Origin: Wocania arenilitoris
GTDB taxonomy: Bacteria > Bacteroidota > Bacteroidia > Flavobacteriales > Flavobacteriaceae
Assembly: GCF_021728535.1 (NCBI RefSeq)
Contig: NZ_JAKKDU010000009.1
Location: 62,001 to 126,000 of the forward strand
DNA: 64,000 nt
Reading direction: 5' to 3'
This document shows positions 18,516-29,500 of the stretch, in pieces. A program made the translations under genes and the position numbers. The number at the start of each line of letters is the position of its first letter. Within the stretch, counting starts at the first letter, position 1. The notes under the pieces are model-generated. The model worked only from the letters and a program-made list of their open reading frames with translations, did no database searches and had not been told where the DNA came from.

Positions 18516-20018
18516 ATGAAAAAGTTAAGTTTACTATTCATAGGTATCATATCTATGTCTACAATATGCGCTCAAGATATAACAGATGCCTTAAGGTATT
18601 CGCAAAGTGAAATTCAAGGAACAGCTCGTTTTAGAGCTTTAAGCGGTGCTTTTGGTGCTCTTGGTGGCGATATGAGTGCGGTTAGTTTAAACCCAGCAGG
18701 ATCTGCAGTTTTTTCCACCAGTCATGTATCTTTTACTGGATCAAATATCGATTTAGATAACAATGCAGATTATTTTAATGGATTAACAAACACAAATACC
18801 TCTGATTTTGATATCAATCAAGGTGGTGCAGTATTTGTTTTTGCAAGTAGAAATGATTCTCCTTGGAAAAAATTCACCTTAGGTATTGCTTATGAAAGAA
18901 CTAATAATTATAACGATGTTTGGAATGCTGTAGGCACAAATACCAACAATCAGTCTATAGATTTTTACTTTTTAGATTATGCAGATGGTATAAGATTAGG
19001 TGACATTTCTTTATTAGATGGTGAATTTGAAGAAGATGCTTATGCAGATATTGGTAATGCATTGGGGTTTGTTCACCAACAAGCTTTTTTAGGATATCAA
19101 GCCTTTATTCTTGAGCCAGATATTGATGATGATAATGATAACACAAGTTATTTTTCCAATTTAGCAGATGGAACTTTTGATCACGATTATTTATATACCA
19201 GTACTGGATATAACGGAAAAATTACATTTAACCTAGCGGCTCAATATGAGGATAATTTATACTTAGGTATTAACTTAAATTCTCATTTTATAAACTATCA
19301 AAGAAGCACCTCTTTACAAGAAGACAATGCTAATGGTGGATTAATAAACTTTATTGATTTTGACAATAACCTTTCTACTACAGGTAATGGCTTTTCATTT
19401 CAGCTTGGTGGAATTATGAAATTATCTCCTGAGTTTAGAGTTGGTGTTACTTACGACTCACCTACTTGGTATTCTATTGACGAAGAAACCACTCAATTTA
19501 TAGATACTAATGAGTCAGATCCTAATTTAGATTTTGTTGAAGGTGTTATTAACGTTTATCCGAGATATAGATTACAAACGCCAGCAAAGTTAACCGGTAG
19601 TTTAGCCTATGTTTTTGGTAAACAAGGATTAATTAGTTTTGACTATTCTCGTAAAGATTACGGCAGCATTAAATTTAAACCAGAAAACGATTTTACAAAT
19701 GTAAATAACAACATTGGCAATATGCTTACTGATGCTTCAACCTATAGAATTGGTGGTGAGTATAAGCACAAACAGTTTAGTTTTAGAGGCGGTTATCGTT
19801 TTGAAGAAAGCCCATATTTAGATGGCGTTACAATTGGAGATTTAACAGGATATTCTCTTGGAATTGGTTATAATTTTGGAAACACAAAATTAGATGTTAC
19901 TTACGATCAATTTAGTAGAACAAGTCAAACATCTCTTTATAATGTTGGCTTAACAGATGCTGCTACAATTGATAGAACAAACTCTAATTTAACATTGTCG
20001 CTAAGCTTTAATATCTAG
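18516..20018 (+). CDS. OmpP1/FadL/TodX-family outer-membrane transport protein
   Basis: This 500-residue protein has a signal peptide (MKKLSLLFIGIISMSTICAQ) and then the N-terminal hatch-like segment typical of the family: SGAFGALGGDMSAVSLNPAG. The rest is a series of barrel strands ending in LTLSLSFNI. FadL-like barrels move hydrophobic small molecules such as fatty acids or aromatics across the outer membrane. The actual substrate is unknown. It is the second gene after the WN-repeat lipoprotein and ends with a strong terminator. Confidence 0.88.
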   Translation: MKKLSLLFIGIISMSTICAQDITDALRYSQSEIQGTARFRALSGAFGALGGDMSAVSLNPAGSAVFSTSHVSFTGSNIDLDNNADYFNGLTNTNTSDFDINQGGAVFVFASRNDSPWKKFTLGIAYERTNNYNDVWNAVGTNTNNQSIDFYFLDYADGIRLGDISLLDGEFEEDAYADIGNALGFVHQQAFLGYQAFILEPDIDDDNDNTSYFSNLADGTFDHDYLYTSTGYNGKITFNLAAQYEDNLYLGINLNSHFINYQRSTSLQEDNANGGLINFIDFDNNLSTTGNGFSFQLGGIMKLSPEFRVGVTYDSPTWYSIDEETTQFIDTNESDPNLDFVEGVINVYPRYRLQTPAKLTGSLAYVFGKQGLISFDYSRKDYGSIKFKPENDFTNVNNNIGNMLTDASTYRIGGEYKHKQFSFRGGYRFEESPYLDGVTIGDLTGYSLGIGYNFGNTKLDVTYDQFSRTSQTSLYNVGLTDAATIDRTNSNLTLSLSFNI

Positions 20019-20038
20019 AAAAATATAAATCGATTTTA

Positions 20039-20070
20039 AAAAAGCTTGAATATAAACATTCAAGCTTTTT
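20039..20070. terminator. Strong terminator after the FadL-like gene
   Basis: AAAAAGCTTGAAT (20039-20051) pairs over 13 bases with ATTCAAGCTTTTT (20058-20070), loop ATAAAC, followed by a T-rich stretch. Confidence 0.9.
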
Positions 20071-20110
20071 CTTTTAAATGTAATTAAATCATTAAAAACA
20101 GACAAACCAA

Positions 20111-20170
20111 CAGATTTCAGCTTTCGCGAGAATGACAGTTTAAATTTGATACCACGATTAAAAATCGTGG
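20111..20170. repeat. Two short palindromic intergenic elements
   Basis: At 20111-20137 the sequence CAGATTTCAGCTTTCGCGAG then AATGACA is related to the CAGATTGCC repeat family. At 20152-20170 CCACGATT-aaa-AATCGTGG forms a perfect 8-bp hairpin. Confidence 0.6.
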
Positions 20171-20225
20171 AGTTATAGAGTAATTAATTGTTTGTTAATA
20201 CAAAACATAACAAAAGTGTTTTGCT

Positions 20226-20233
20226 TATCTTTG
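20226..20233 (+). promoter_or_regulatory. Candidate -7 element for folE
   Basis: TATCTTTG followed by CA matches TAnnTTTG and lies 28 bases before the folE start. A TTG at normal distance is not seen. Confidence 0.45.
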
Positions 20234-20261
20234 CAGACTTAAATAAGATTTCTTTTTTAAA

Positions 20262-20939
20262 ATGAAAATTGAGAAAAATTTAGAAGAATTCGAATCTTTA
20301 GGAGACGAACATATTGGAACTTCTGAAAGTACTCCAATGCGACATGATGCTTTTAGACTTTCTAACGAAGAAAAAATAGACATTATAAAAGACGATGTGC
20401 GCCATATTATGGAAACTTTGGGCTTAGATTTAAGCGACGATAGTTTAAATGGCACACCAAACCGTGTAGCAAAAATGTTTGTTAAAGAAATTTTCGGAGG
20501 TTTAGACCCTAAGAAAAAACCAAGTGCTTCAACTTTTGAAAACAAATATAAATATGGCGAAATGCTTGTTGAAAAAAACATCACAGTATATTCAACTTGC
20601 GAGCATCATTTATTGCCAATAGTAGGGAAAGCACATATTGCCTACATTTCAAACGGAACTGTTGTAGGTTTATCTAAAATGAATCGTATTGTAGATTATT
20701 TTGCAAAACGACCACAGGTGCAAGAACGTTTAACTATTCAAGTGGTTAAAGAATTGCAAGAGGTTTTAAATACAAAAGATGTAGCTTGCGTTATTGATGC
20801 CAAACATTTATGTGTCAATTCTAGAGGTATTAGAGATATTGAAAGCAGCACAGTAACTTCAGAGTTTGGAGGCAAATTTAAAGAAGAAGCAACACGCAGA
20901 GAATTTTTAGATTACATTAAATTAGATACCAAATTTTAA
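20262..20939 (+). CDS. folE: GTP cyclohydrolase I
   Basis: This 225-residue protein has the family zinc motif CEHHLLP (Cys113, His116) with a later ligand Cys184 in KHLCVNSRGI. It also carries VVGLSKMNRIVDYFAKRPQVQERL. It converts GTP to 7,8-dihydroneopterin triphosphate, the first step toward folate and other pterins. Residues 1-35 are a variable extension. It is a type IA enzyme, upstream in the same pathway as folP at 3.1 kb. The four-helix-bundle gene and cysS follow on the same strand. Confidence 0.97.
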   Translation: MKIEKNLEEFESLGDEHIGTSESTPMRHDAFRLSNEEKIDIIKDDVRHIMETLGLDLSDDSLNGTPNRVAKMFVKEIFGGLDPKKKPSASTFENKYKYGEMLVEKNITVYSTCEHHLLPIVGKAHIAYISNGTVVGLSKMNRIVDYFAKRPQVQERLTIQVVKELQEVLNTKDVACVIDAKHLCVNSRGIRDIESSTVTSEFGGKFKEEATRREFLDYIKLDTKF

Positions 20940-21027
20940 ATACATGTTAGATGTTTAGTCGTAAAGCTATAAAGTTGTACTCAATAATCAGCTAAACAAC
21001 TAAACGACATTCAACTTAACAAAAAAC

Positions 21028-21390
21028 ATGCATACATATTCGTTTGAAAAATTAGAAGTTTGGAAAGAAGCTATCAAACTTGCTACAAATGTTTATAACT
21101 ACACAAAAGAATTTCCTAATGAAGAAAAATTTGGTTTAATTTCTCAAATGAGGCGCTGCTCAGTTTCAGTTTCTTCAAATATTGCAGAAGGCACTGCTAG
21201 ATTAACTAATAAAGATAAGGCTCATTTTATGACCGTAGCTTATAGTTCTGCTCTAGAGTTATTAAATCAAACTATAATTTCAAAAGAATTAGAATTTATT
21301 TCAGAAGAAAACTATAAAAATATTAGATTTGAAGTTGAATCGATAACCAATAAAATTAACGCATTACGAAATAACTTTCTTAAAACATAA
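21028..21390 (+). CDS. Four-helix-bundle protein (S23 / 23S rRNA intervening-sequence family)
   Basis: This 120-residue protein matches the four-helix-bundle family known from 23S rRNA intervening sequences and as relatives of Avd. Diagnostic pieces are FEKLEVWKEAIKLA near the start, the central RRCSVSVSSNIAEGTAR, and a C-terminal helix near ITNKINALRNN. The family forms pentameric bundles and binds nucleic acid in some cases; its role as a stand-alone gene is unknown. It sits between folE and cysS, flanked by CAGCTAAACAA-type repeats (about 20990 and 21412), which suggests insertion as a small cassette. Confidence 0.88.
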   Translation: MHTYSFEKLEVWKEAIKLATNVYNYTKEFPNEEKFGLISQMRRCSVSVSSNIAEGTARLTNKDKAHFMTVAYSSALELLNQTIISKELEFISEENYKNIRFEVESITNKINALRNNFLKT

Positions 21391-21431
21391 TTCCATCGAC
21401 TTAACAACAAACAGCTAAACAAATAACGGTA

Positions 21432-22916
21432 ATGCAACTCTACAAAGAACAACAGATAACAATATACAACACACTTACTAGTAAAAAAGAAACCTTTAAA
21501 CCCGTTAACGAAGGTTACGTTGGTATGTATGTTTGTGGACCAACAGTTTATAGTAATGTACATTTAGGCAATGTTAGAACCTTTATGTCTTTTGACATGG
21601 TTTTTAGGTACCTAAAACATTTAGGATATAAAGTTCGCTATGTTCGTAATATCACAGATGCTGGTCATTTAGAAAATGACGCTGATGAAGGCGAAGATAA
21701 AATTACCAAAAAAGCACGTTTAGAGCAAATTGAACCTATGGAAGTTGTGCAGCGTTATACTGTAGACTTTCACAATATACTTAATACACTAAATTTTTTA
21801 CCACCAAGTATCGAACCAACTGCTACAGGACATATTATTGAGCAAATTGAACTAATCGAAAAAATTTTAGAAAACGGTTTTGCTTACATAGTAAATGGTT
21901 CTGTTTATTTTGATGTTCATAAATACAACGAAACTAACGATTATGGTATCTTAAGCAAACGTAAACTTGAAGATTTAATTCACAATACTCGTGAGCTAGA
22001 CGGACAAAGCGACAAAAAAAACCCTCAAGATTTTGCCCTTTGGAAAAAAGCCGAACCACAACATATCATGAGATGGCCTTCACCTTGGAGTGACGGATTC
22101 CCTGGTTGGCATTTAGAGTGTACTGCAATGAGCACCAAATACTTAGGCGAACAATTTGATATTCACGGTGGAGGAATGGATTTAAAATTTCCGCATCACG
22201 AATGTGAAATTGCTCAAAATGAAGCTGCTAAAGGTAAAAGTCCAGTAAACTATTGGATGCATGCCAATATGCTAGAAATGAATGGGCAACGCATGTCTAA
22301 AACTACAGGAAACACTATAAATCCTGATGAATTACTATCTGGAAACAATACTATTTTTAGTAAAGCTTACGGCCCAAGTGTTATACGTTTTTTTAATGCT
22401 CAATCGTCTTACCGAAGTGTTTTAGATTTAACAGATGCTGGATTATTAGCAAGTGAAAAAGGATTTTACAGATTGATGGATGCTGTAAATCTAATGGAAA
22501 GTTTAAAGGCCTCTGAAACATCATCAATAGATGTAAATGCATGGAAACAGAAATGTTATGATGCTATGAATGATGATTTTAATTCGCCCATTTTAATAGC
22601 CCACCTGTTTGAAGCTGCTAAGTATATAAATCAAATAAAAGAAAATACTGAAACTTTAAATATTAAAGATTTATCAACTTTAAAAAATACTGTAAATGCT
22701 TTTGTTTTTGATGTTTTAGGGTTAGAAAACACAACAACAAATAACGAATCTGGAACAGAGAAACTATCGAAAGCTATAGATATTTTAATTAAATTAAGAC
22801 AAGAAGCTAGAGCCAATAAAGATTTTGCATTATCTGATAAAATACGTAATAAGCTAGCCGCTGTTGGCATACAACTTAAAGACGGTAAAGACGGAACAAC
22901 GTTTTCGGTAAACTAG
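21432..22916 (+). CDS. cysS: Cysteinyl-tRNA synthetase
   Basis: This 494-residue class I synthetase has the cysteine-zinc start [17 protein letters not shown] (Cys35; HIGH-like HLGN at 44-47). It carries [10 protein letters not shown] (Cys230), [15 protein letters not shown] (zinc ligands), and the KMSKS-like RMSKT at about 287-291. A DALR-type helical domain and a C-terminal tail follow. It attaches cysteine to tRNA-Cys in the cytoplasm. Length and motifs are normal. Confidence 0.97.
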   Translation: MQLYKEQQITIYNTLTSKKETFKPVNEGYVGMYVCGPTVYSNVHLGNVRTFMSFDMVFRYLKHLGYKVRYVRNITDAGHLENDADEGEDKITKKARLEQIEPMEVVQRYTVDFHNILNTLNFLPPSIEPTATGHIIEQIELIEKILENGFAYIVNGSVYFDVHKYNETNDYGILSKRKLEDLIHNTRELDGQSDKKNPQDFALWKKAEPQHIMRWPSPWSDGFPGWHLECTAMSTKYLGEQFDIHGGGMDLKFPHHECEIAQNEAAKGKSPVNYWMHANMLEMNGQRMSKTTGNTINPDELLSGNNTIFSKAYGPSVIRFFNAQSSYRSVLDLTDAGLLASEKGFYRLMDAVNLMESLKASETSSIDVNAWKQKCYDAMNDDFNSPILIAHLFEAAKYINQIKENTETLNIKDLSTLKNTVNAFVFDVLGLENTTTNNESGTEKLSKAIDILIKLRQEARANKDFALSDKIRNKLAAVGIQLKDGKDGTTFSVN

Positions 22917-23072
22917 TGTTTTTTTAAGTTCTTTTGGTTTATTTCGACTTAACTACCATACAGTTTACAAATAATACATTAATGAAACATCCATGATTAA
23001 TATTTAATCACACAACCAAATGATTATTTAGGATGTTACATGTGACCGTTGAATAACAATAAATATAAACAC

Positions 23073-23306
23073 ATGAAAATACTGATAGCTCCTTTTCTAT
23101 TTTTAATAAAAGTGTATCAAACTTTTATATCGCCACTTACACCTGCGGCTTGTAGACATACTCCAACTTGTTCTCAATATTCTAAAGAGGCTCTAAAAAA
23201 GCATGGCTTGTTTAAAGGCGGATGGTTAGCAATAAAACGTATTTTTAGTTGCCATCCTTGGGGTGGAACTGGATATGACCCTGTTCCAGATAAGGATAAC
23301 AACTAA
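23073..23306 (+). CDS. yidD: Membrane protein insertion efficiency factor YidD
   Basis: From the ATG at 23073 the protein is 77 residues, starting [20 protein letters not shown]. It contains the family core [27 protein letters not shown] and [13 protein letters not shown]. YidD is a small membrane-associated protein thought to help YidC-mediated insertion. A longer frame opens at TTG 23049, but the ATG matches the usual start. It follows cysS and converges on the DUF5107 gene. Confidence 0.93.
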   Translation: MKILIAPFLFLIKVYQTFISPLTPAACRHTPTCSQYSKEALKKHGLFKGGWLAIKRIFSCHPWGGTGYDPVPDKDNN

Positions 23307-23338
23307 GCCCCCTCTTATTTAATAAAGCAGTAATAAAA

Positions 23339-26300
23339 CTAGTATCCTGAAGACGCTACTAAAAGTGACCATAGACCTTCACTAAGGTTACTTTCCTTTT
23401 TCAATTCTGAAAATTTTTCATCATCTTTTTTAAAGATAGCCAGTACTAACTTATTAGTTACATCATCCTTTGTTGTTGACTTTTCTAGAGTCGACACCAA
23501 CTTATTTAAGTCAGCATTGCGTCCTAGTTTTTTAAGAGCTAAAAGATTAAATAATTTATTGATGCTACGTCCGCTCTTATTTGCATTTGTATGATTAATT
23601 ATACCCTCTAATAGATTGTTTCGTTTACCATCATTTTTTAGTTTTTCGAAACATATAGCTAGTAAATAATCCTGAAGTCTATTATCTACATCATAAGGTT
23701 TACCAACGCCTAAATGTTCCGGCCATTCTTTTGAATCTTTTAAAAGCTGAATTGCCTTAGTATACTTCTTCTCTTGAATATATTGATTGGCTAAAAACAC
23801 GTGCGTGTCAAAATAAATATTTCTACTTATCATTGCCAATTCAGATGGTAAAACAATAGTATTTTTTATTATTTTTAAACTTTGACTATATTTTTTTACT
23901 TCAATTAATGATTTTGCATATAATAATTCAATATTATAATTATTTGGAAACTTTTTAAACGCTTTTTTTCCATTGGCATATGCTTCATCATATTTACTAT
24001 TTATTAAATAAAATTGAATAAGCTCACCCCATACTTTCCAATTATTACCATTTAATTCAATTGCTTTTTTATAATCTTGAAGTCTAAAAGTATAATTTTC
24101 ACTTTCTAAATAAATCGCTCTAAATCTATAAAAAACATCAAAGTCAGGCTTGTTATAACTACTTTTTAAAAGTTGTTTTCCTTTATCAATCAGTCCTACA
24201 GCAATATAGTTTTGAGCTAAATAGAATTTTAATTTCCAATGCTGTTTTTCTTGAATTGCCCATTCTAATACCGGAATTGTTTCTCTTCTATATGGCAAAA
24301 CAAAATTAGGAGATATTGCAAGAACCTCTTCTAATAATTGATTACTACCATGAGAGCTCTTTTCTTTTAACAAATAGGCTAGCCAGAGTTTTACTTTTAC
24401 ATCTCTTTTAAAATCTTTTAATACATTAATCGCTTCATCATTTTCTCCTATTTTTTGATACTGTATAGCCAGCTCTATTGCTCTTTCAACAGGAAATTCG
24501 CTATTCAAACTTGATTTATAAGTGTTACCATTAGTATATAAATAGTTTTCATATACGGCAAAATGATTTAAAGGATCTATATCTAAAATAGTAGCTAATT
24601 GAGTTTTGAAAGCCTCATGCGTTTTTTGTTTTCTTGCTAAAACCATTAATACTTTTCTAGCATTAAGATTATAAGTATTAAAATTTAAAGCTTTTGAGGC
24701 ATATTCCTTAGCCTTATTATAATTATTTAATCTTAGATGTATTTCTGCCATTTGTGCATAAGACACAGATCTATATTTGGTAGATCTAGCAGCCCATCCA
24801 AAAGATTCTAATGCGTTAACATAATCTTTCTTTGCTCGGTATATAATTCCTGCTTTATAATTAGCTTCTGGATTGTAAGTGTCTAGCCTTAAAACCGTAT
24901 TTGCATATTTTAAAGCTTGATCATAATTAGTTTTTCTATACTCTAATTCAGCCAATTTAACCAAGCCTTCTTGATGTGACGGATCTATTTTAATTAATGC
25001 TAATAAGTTTTCCGAAGCTTTTTTATACTCTCTAAACTTGAGAGCTTCCCAACCATTGGTATATAACTTTTGTGTTTCCGAAATTTGTAGTGCAGCATCT
25101 GAATAAAATGGTCTTTTTATTAAATATTCATCTTTATTAGTCGAGTATTTCAATTTATTATTGCCAATAACAACTTTAATATTATCTGTAGGTTTTGATT
25201 TTATTGATCTGAAAAAAGTATTCATCGGGTTCATATCCAACCTTTCATTAACTACTACCTCCCCATTAACTGTAACTTTTAACGTTTCATTTAACTTTTG
25301 AAGTGCATTAACTCCAATAACTATTTCGCTTTCAGAATGCTCAACATTTAACACCCCATACTCAGAAGCATCAACCATCCCATTAATATCTTTAAAAGGA
25401 AACCATATTTCTCGCCATGTGTCCATTGCATGTGGATCAAAATTAGCTTGGGTAACAGGGTTTATATCTTTTCCTGGAGAATATTGGTTAAAAAGCCTAC
25501 CAGCTTGAAACTCTATATATTGCCCATCTGTATCGGTAAGTAAATCTTCCCATATACCTCCAGATCTTGATAAAGCCCAAAGCCAAAGCTTTTGACCTGG
25601 CATTTCTTCATAGGGAGACCAATGACCAAAACCAAAATTTGTATCATGATAATAGCCACCAAAAAAATCTTTATAATCTCCTACAATGTGGTAGGATTTA
25701 TGCGGTCCGAAATTATTATTTTTATACTCAGACAAGTTTCTTCCTTCCTCATCAATAGGCCAAAGTTTTGCATTCCCGCCATGTTCAAGGTATTTATTAC
25801 CTGGTATAAAAAACTCTAAATCATTTTTGGCAACTGCAGCTGCGGTCATCCAATTATAATAAGACTGATTTAACGGTGTTGGATTATACCACGATGCTTT
25901 TGTTTCAAAATAAGCTTTGTCTTTTTGTAAATTAATCTCAACTCTCCATTCGGTTCTTGAGGGTAAATCCATAGTACCAACAATACAGCTAACACTTCCA
26001 TCTTTATTTTCTTTTATAACATAGTCTACTGGTGTTGCTGTAGCCGGAGTATGCCCTATAATTCCAAAGTTAAATTCAATTCCACCAGAAGTCCAAGGTC
26101 CTCGCATTGCAATATTTCTAAACTTAAGTACATCATTTTTATATAAAAACTCTTCTCCTGTAGATTTTTCTATAGCTCCCCATACTTTACCACCTACTTC
26201 TGGTAAAACCCATAATTTTATATAATCGTTTTCTAAAGTAACAACTTTCCAATCTTTATTTTTTGCCGTTTGCTGATAACCTTCAAATTTATAGTAAGGA

Positions 26301-26476
26301 TATATTTTAGGGTTCTCTTTAAGTATTGGAAGAGGATTGGGTTCATCAAACGCATAGGTTTTGATACTTTTTATTTCTTCAGTAATTGTAGCAGTTTGAG
26401 CATGTGCTAAATTTGATACTAAGAAACAACTTATCCCAAAAAAGAACACAGTCATTTTTTTAAAATACAATTCCAT
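23339..26476 (-). CDS. DUF5107 domain protein with TPR array
   Basis: This 1045-residue secreted protein has a signal peptide ending NLAHAQ. Residues about 40-370 form a DUF5107-like domain, with LPEVGGKVWGAIEKSTGEEF, AMRGPWTSGGIEFNFG, SWYNPTPLNQSYYNW and AGRLFNQYSPGKDINP. This layout resembles the beta-super-sandwich of galactose-mutarotase-like proteins. The rest is helical TPR repeats (WEALKFREYKKASENLLAL, PEANYKAGIIYRAKKDYVNA). Sugar recognition or processing is inferred, not established. It is the last gene of the sigma-FecR-SusC-SusD locus, 29 bases after the UnbV gene. Confidence 0.8.
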   Translation of the reverse strand: MELYFKKMTVFFFGISCFLVSNLAHAQTATITEEIKSIKTYAFDEPNPLPILKENPKIYPYYKFEGYQQTAKNKDWKVVTLENDYIKLWVLPEVGGKVWGAIEKSTGEEFLYKNDVLKFRNIAMRGPWTSGGIEFNFGIIGHTPATATPVDYVIKENKDGSVSCIVGTMDLPSRTEWRVEINLQKDKAYFETKASWYNPTPLNQSYYNWMTAAAVAKNDLEFFIPGNKYLEHGGNAKLWPIDEEGRNLSEYKNNNFGPHKSYHIVGDYKDFFGGYYHDTNFGFGHWSPYEEMPGQKLWLWALSRSGGIWEDLLTDTDGQYIEFQAGRLFNQYSPGKDINPVTQANFDPHAMDTWREIWFPFKDINGMVDASEYGVLNVEHSESEIVIGVNALQKLNETLKVTVNGEVVVNERLDMNPMNTFFRSIKSKPTDNIKVVIGNNKLKYSTNKDEYLIKRPFYSDAALQISETQKLYTNGWEALKFREYKKASENLLALIKIDPSHQEGLVKLAELEYRKTNYDQALKYANTVLRLDTYNPEANYKAGIIYRAKKDYVNALESFGWAARSTKYRSVSYAQMAEIHLRLNNYNKAKEYASKALNFNTYNLNARKVLMVLARKQKTHEAFKTQLATILDIDPLNHFAVYENYLYTNGNTYKSSLNSEFPVERAIELAIQYQKIGENDEAINVLKDFKRDVKVKLWLAYLLKEKSSHGSNQLLEEVLAISPNFVLPYRRETIPVLEWAIQEKQHWKLKFYLAQNYIAVGLIDKGKQLLKSSYNKPDFDVFYRFRAIYLESENYTFRLQDYKKAIELNGNNWKVWGELIQFYLINSKYDEAYANGKKAFKKFPNNYNIELLYAKSLIEVKKYSQSLKIIKNTIVLPSELAMISRNIYFDTHVFLANQYIQEKKYTKAIQLLKDSKEWPEHLGVGKPYDVDNRLQDYLLAICFEKLKNDGKRNNLLEGIINHTNANKSGRSINKLFNLLALKKLGRNADLNKLVSTLEKSTTKDDVTNKLVLAIFKKDDEKFSELKKESNLSEGLWSLLVASSGY

Positions 26477-26504
26477 TTTAAATGTTTTATTAATTAGAAA
26501 TAGT

Positions 26505-29500
26505 CTAATTATACCGAATTGCCTGAAGAAAATCGTTATTATTAGCCACTAAGATTACTTTTTTATCACCTATATTAATAACTTTCATATCCTTGGCATC
26601 ATTTGGTGTATAAAACCCACTTTCTTGAATTGAAACTGGTATAAATTCGCCTTTACCGTTACCCTCTAGAAAAAGACCGACTCCAGCATCATTTCGAGGC
26701 GTTTCAATTTCTGCAGGATACAAATTACCTGAAATTAATATGTCCTTAAATCCATCAGAATTATAATCATTAATAAGAATACTATTTATTGAAGACACCT
26801 GAGCTAAATTAGGCAGTGATTTAACATTAAAACTATTATTGCCTTCATTTTCGATATATGCAGAAGCAAAGGTTTTAGCTTTTAAATTTAAGGCGGTCTC
26901 CAGTGAAGATCCATAAATATTTTTTAAATCGGAATCCCCAAACGACTCATAGGTTTGAAATTTCTCGCTTAAAGAAGGTATTTGTTGTGTAGAACAACTT
27001 TTACCTCTTACAGGAAAAGCTACACCATGTTCGTAGTAGCTTAATACAATATCTAAACTACCGTTATCATCAAAATCGTAACTATGTACTTCAAACGGCT
27101 CTTTAGATGAAGCTTTATATTTATAATTTAAACCTAAGTTTCCAACTATAATATCTTTATCACCATCATTATCCATATCTGAAGTTTTAACTGAATAATA
27201 CCAGCCTTCACTTTCTTCTAACCCACTTAAAATTTGTTTTTCAAAACTACCTTTTTCAGATTGCGTAAAAATAGTTACAGGCATCCACTCACCAACAACA
27301 ACCAAATCATCTAGTCCGTCTTTATTATAATCAAACCAACTGGCTGATGTAACCATACCTAAATTATTAAATTCTGGAGCTTTTTTATTTGAAACATCAA
27401 CAAATCTTCCGCCTCTATTTTCTAATAAATGACTATTTGCTGCATGTGGGTATTTTTTAGGAACTAGTCGACCGCCAATAAACAAATCAATATCACCATC
27501 ATTATCAAAATCGTTTGGTACCACGCAAGAACCACTCGTTAAATATTTAGGTAATGCGCTAACTTTTTTGGTAAATTTACCCTTACCATCATTTATATAA
27601 AGCCTGTCTTGTAAAGCTTTATCATTTTCATCGAATTCATTTCCTCCACTAACAACAAATAAGTCTAAATCTTTATCCCCATCTACATCTATCAGTTCTA
27701 TTCCCATATCTTCGCTAGCCTTATCTTGAGTCCAACCTCCTTTTTCTATCTCATCAAAAGTTCCTTTATTATTTTGGATAAATAGTCTACCAGAAATTCC
27801 TGCTGCTCCACCTAAAAAGAAATCTTCTTTATTATCTCCATTAACATCGCCAACCGCTAATGATGGTCCAAACTGTGACATTTTATGCGGTAACAGTATT
27901 TCATATGCATAATCATCATGATCATTCTCTATATGTCTTATTTGATCTAATTTTATAGCTTTTGTAATTTCTTTAAAAATTGGCTTTTTATTTGATTCTA
28001 AGGCTTCTTTACTTTCTGCATTAGACAAAGAAATTTCGTGTACTTGATTAATGGCCAAATCATTAAGAGTAGTTTTACTACCATCTTGCCATTCTATTAT
28101 TGCCTTATCAATTTTACTAGCATCTCCAACCCCAAAATGTAAAATATCTTCGCTTTTTGACATGTAGCCTCTAGCATTAGATATTTGGCTCACTTGCCAA
28201 ACCTTGTTGGCTTGATATAGTGTTATTTTTGTACCATAAATTATTTGACCTTTTTTTGGAGCAATTTTGAATCTTATATAGTTTCCAATACCATTCTCTA
28301 CGGCATAATTTCTGTAAAGCATTGCATTATCATCAATATTATTTATTACCAAATCTAGGTCTCCGTCTAAATCAAAATCAGCATAAGCTGCACCATTTGA
28401 TAATGTTGGAATTTCAAAACCCCAATCTTTCACTTTGTTAGTAAAAGTTAGGTCTCCATTGTTTTTGTATACGTAGTTTGGCAACTTATCAGTAGGAGCA
28501 ATATCAACAAAGTCCATCACATCAATCATTTTACTTGGATCTACTCCTTTTTGTTTTGCTATAACTCTTACACTATCTAGTTTGTTATTATATTTATCAA
28601 CTAAATCGCTATTACGAATATTACTTTTAATTCCATTTGTAATAAAAAGATCTTTGTAGCCATCATTATCAAAATCTGCAAATAAAGGCGCCCAACTCCA
28701 ATCTGTATTTGTCACACCTGCTAGCTGACCCATATCACTAAAAGTCCCATTGCCATTATTTCTTTGTAACGTATTAAACATATATTGGTAATGCCCTCCT
28801 TTATTAACTATATGCCAGAATTTTTCTGGCTGCATACCACCCATGTGCGTCTTTATACGCTTATGGTCTTCCGCAACCATATCTACAACTACAACATCTA
28901 AATTTCCATCATTATCATAATCTGCCACATCACTCCCCATACTAAAGAAGGATATATGTTTTGTAGATGTGTGAATATTATCTTTAAATGTACCGTCTTT
29001 TTGATTGATATACATATGGTCAGGAACATCAAAATCGTTAGTTACATAAATATCTTGCCAACCATCATTGTTAAAATCACCTACTGATGCTGATAGTCCA
29101 AATCCGAAATTTCGAATCTTTCCTTTAATTGTATGATCTACAAACTTGCCATTTCCTGTGTTTCTATAAAGTCTATCGCTAAACTTTATATCAGAAAACC
29201 GTATAGCATTCATTTTATCTCCCATATTTGGAATCGCAGGGGGCTGATTTACAATATAAACATCTAATAGCCCATCATTATCAAAATCAAAAAAGATAGC
29301 TTGAATCGAGAACCCTTTGTCTGCTAACCCAAACTCTGATGCTTTTTCCGTGAAGGTTAGGTTCCCGTTATTAATATATAATTGATTTGCACTTTTCTTA
29401 TTTTCAAGGTAAATACTTCTACACACATAAATATCTTGGTCTCCATCACCATCAATATCTACAAAAGTTACTCCAGTGGACCATTTATTATCTGAATCAA

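Noticed and set aside
25567-25819. Plus-strand genes inside the DUF5107 gene
   Set aside because: Short frames without start context or family resemblance, lying within a clear minus-strand gene.
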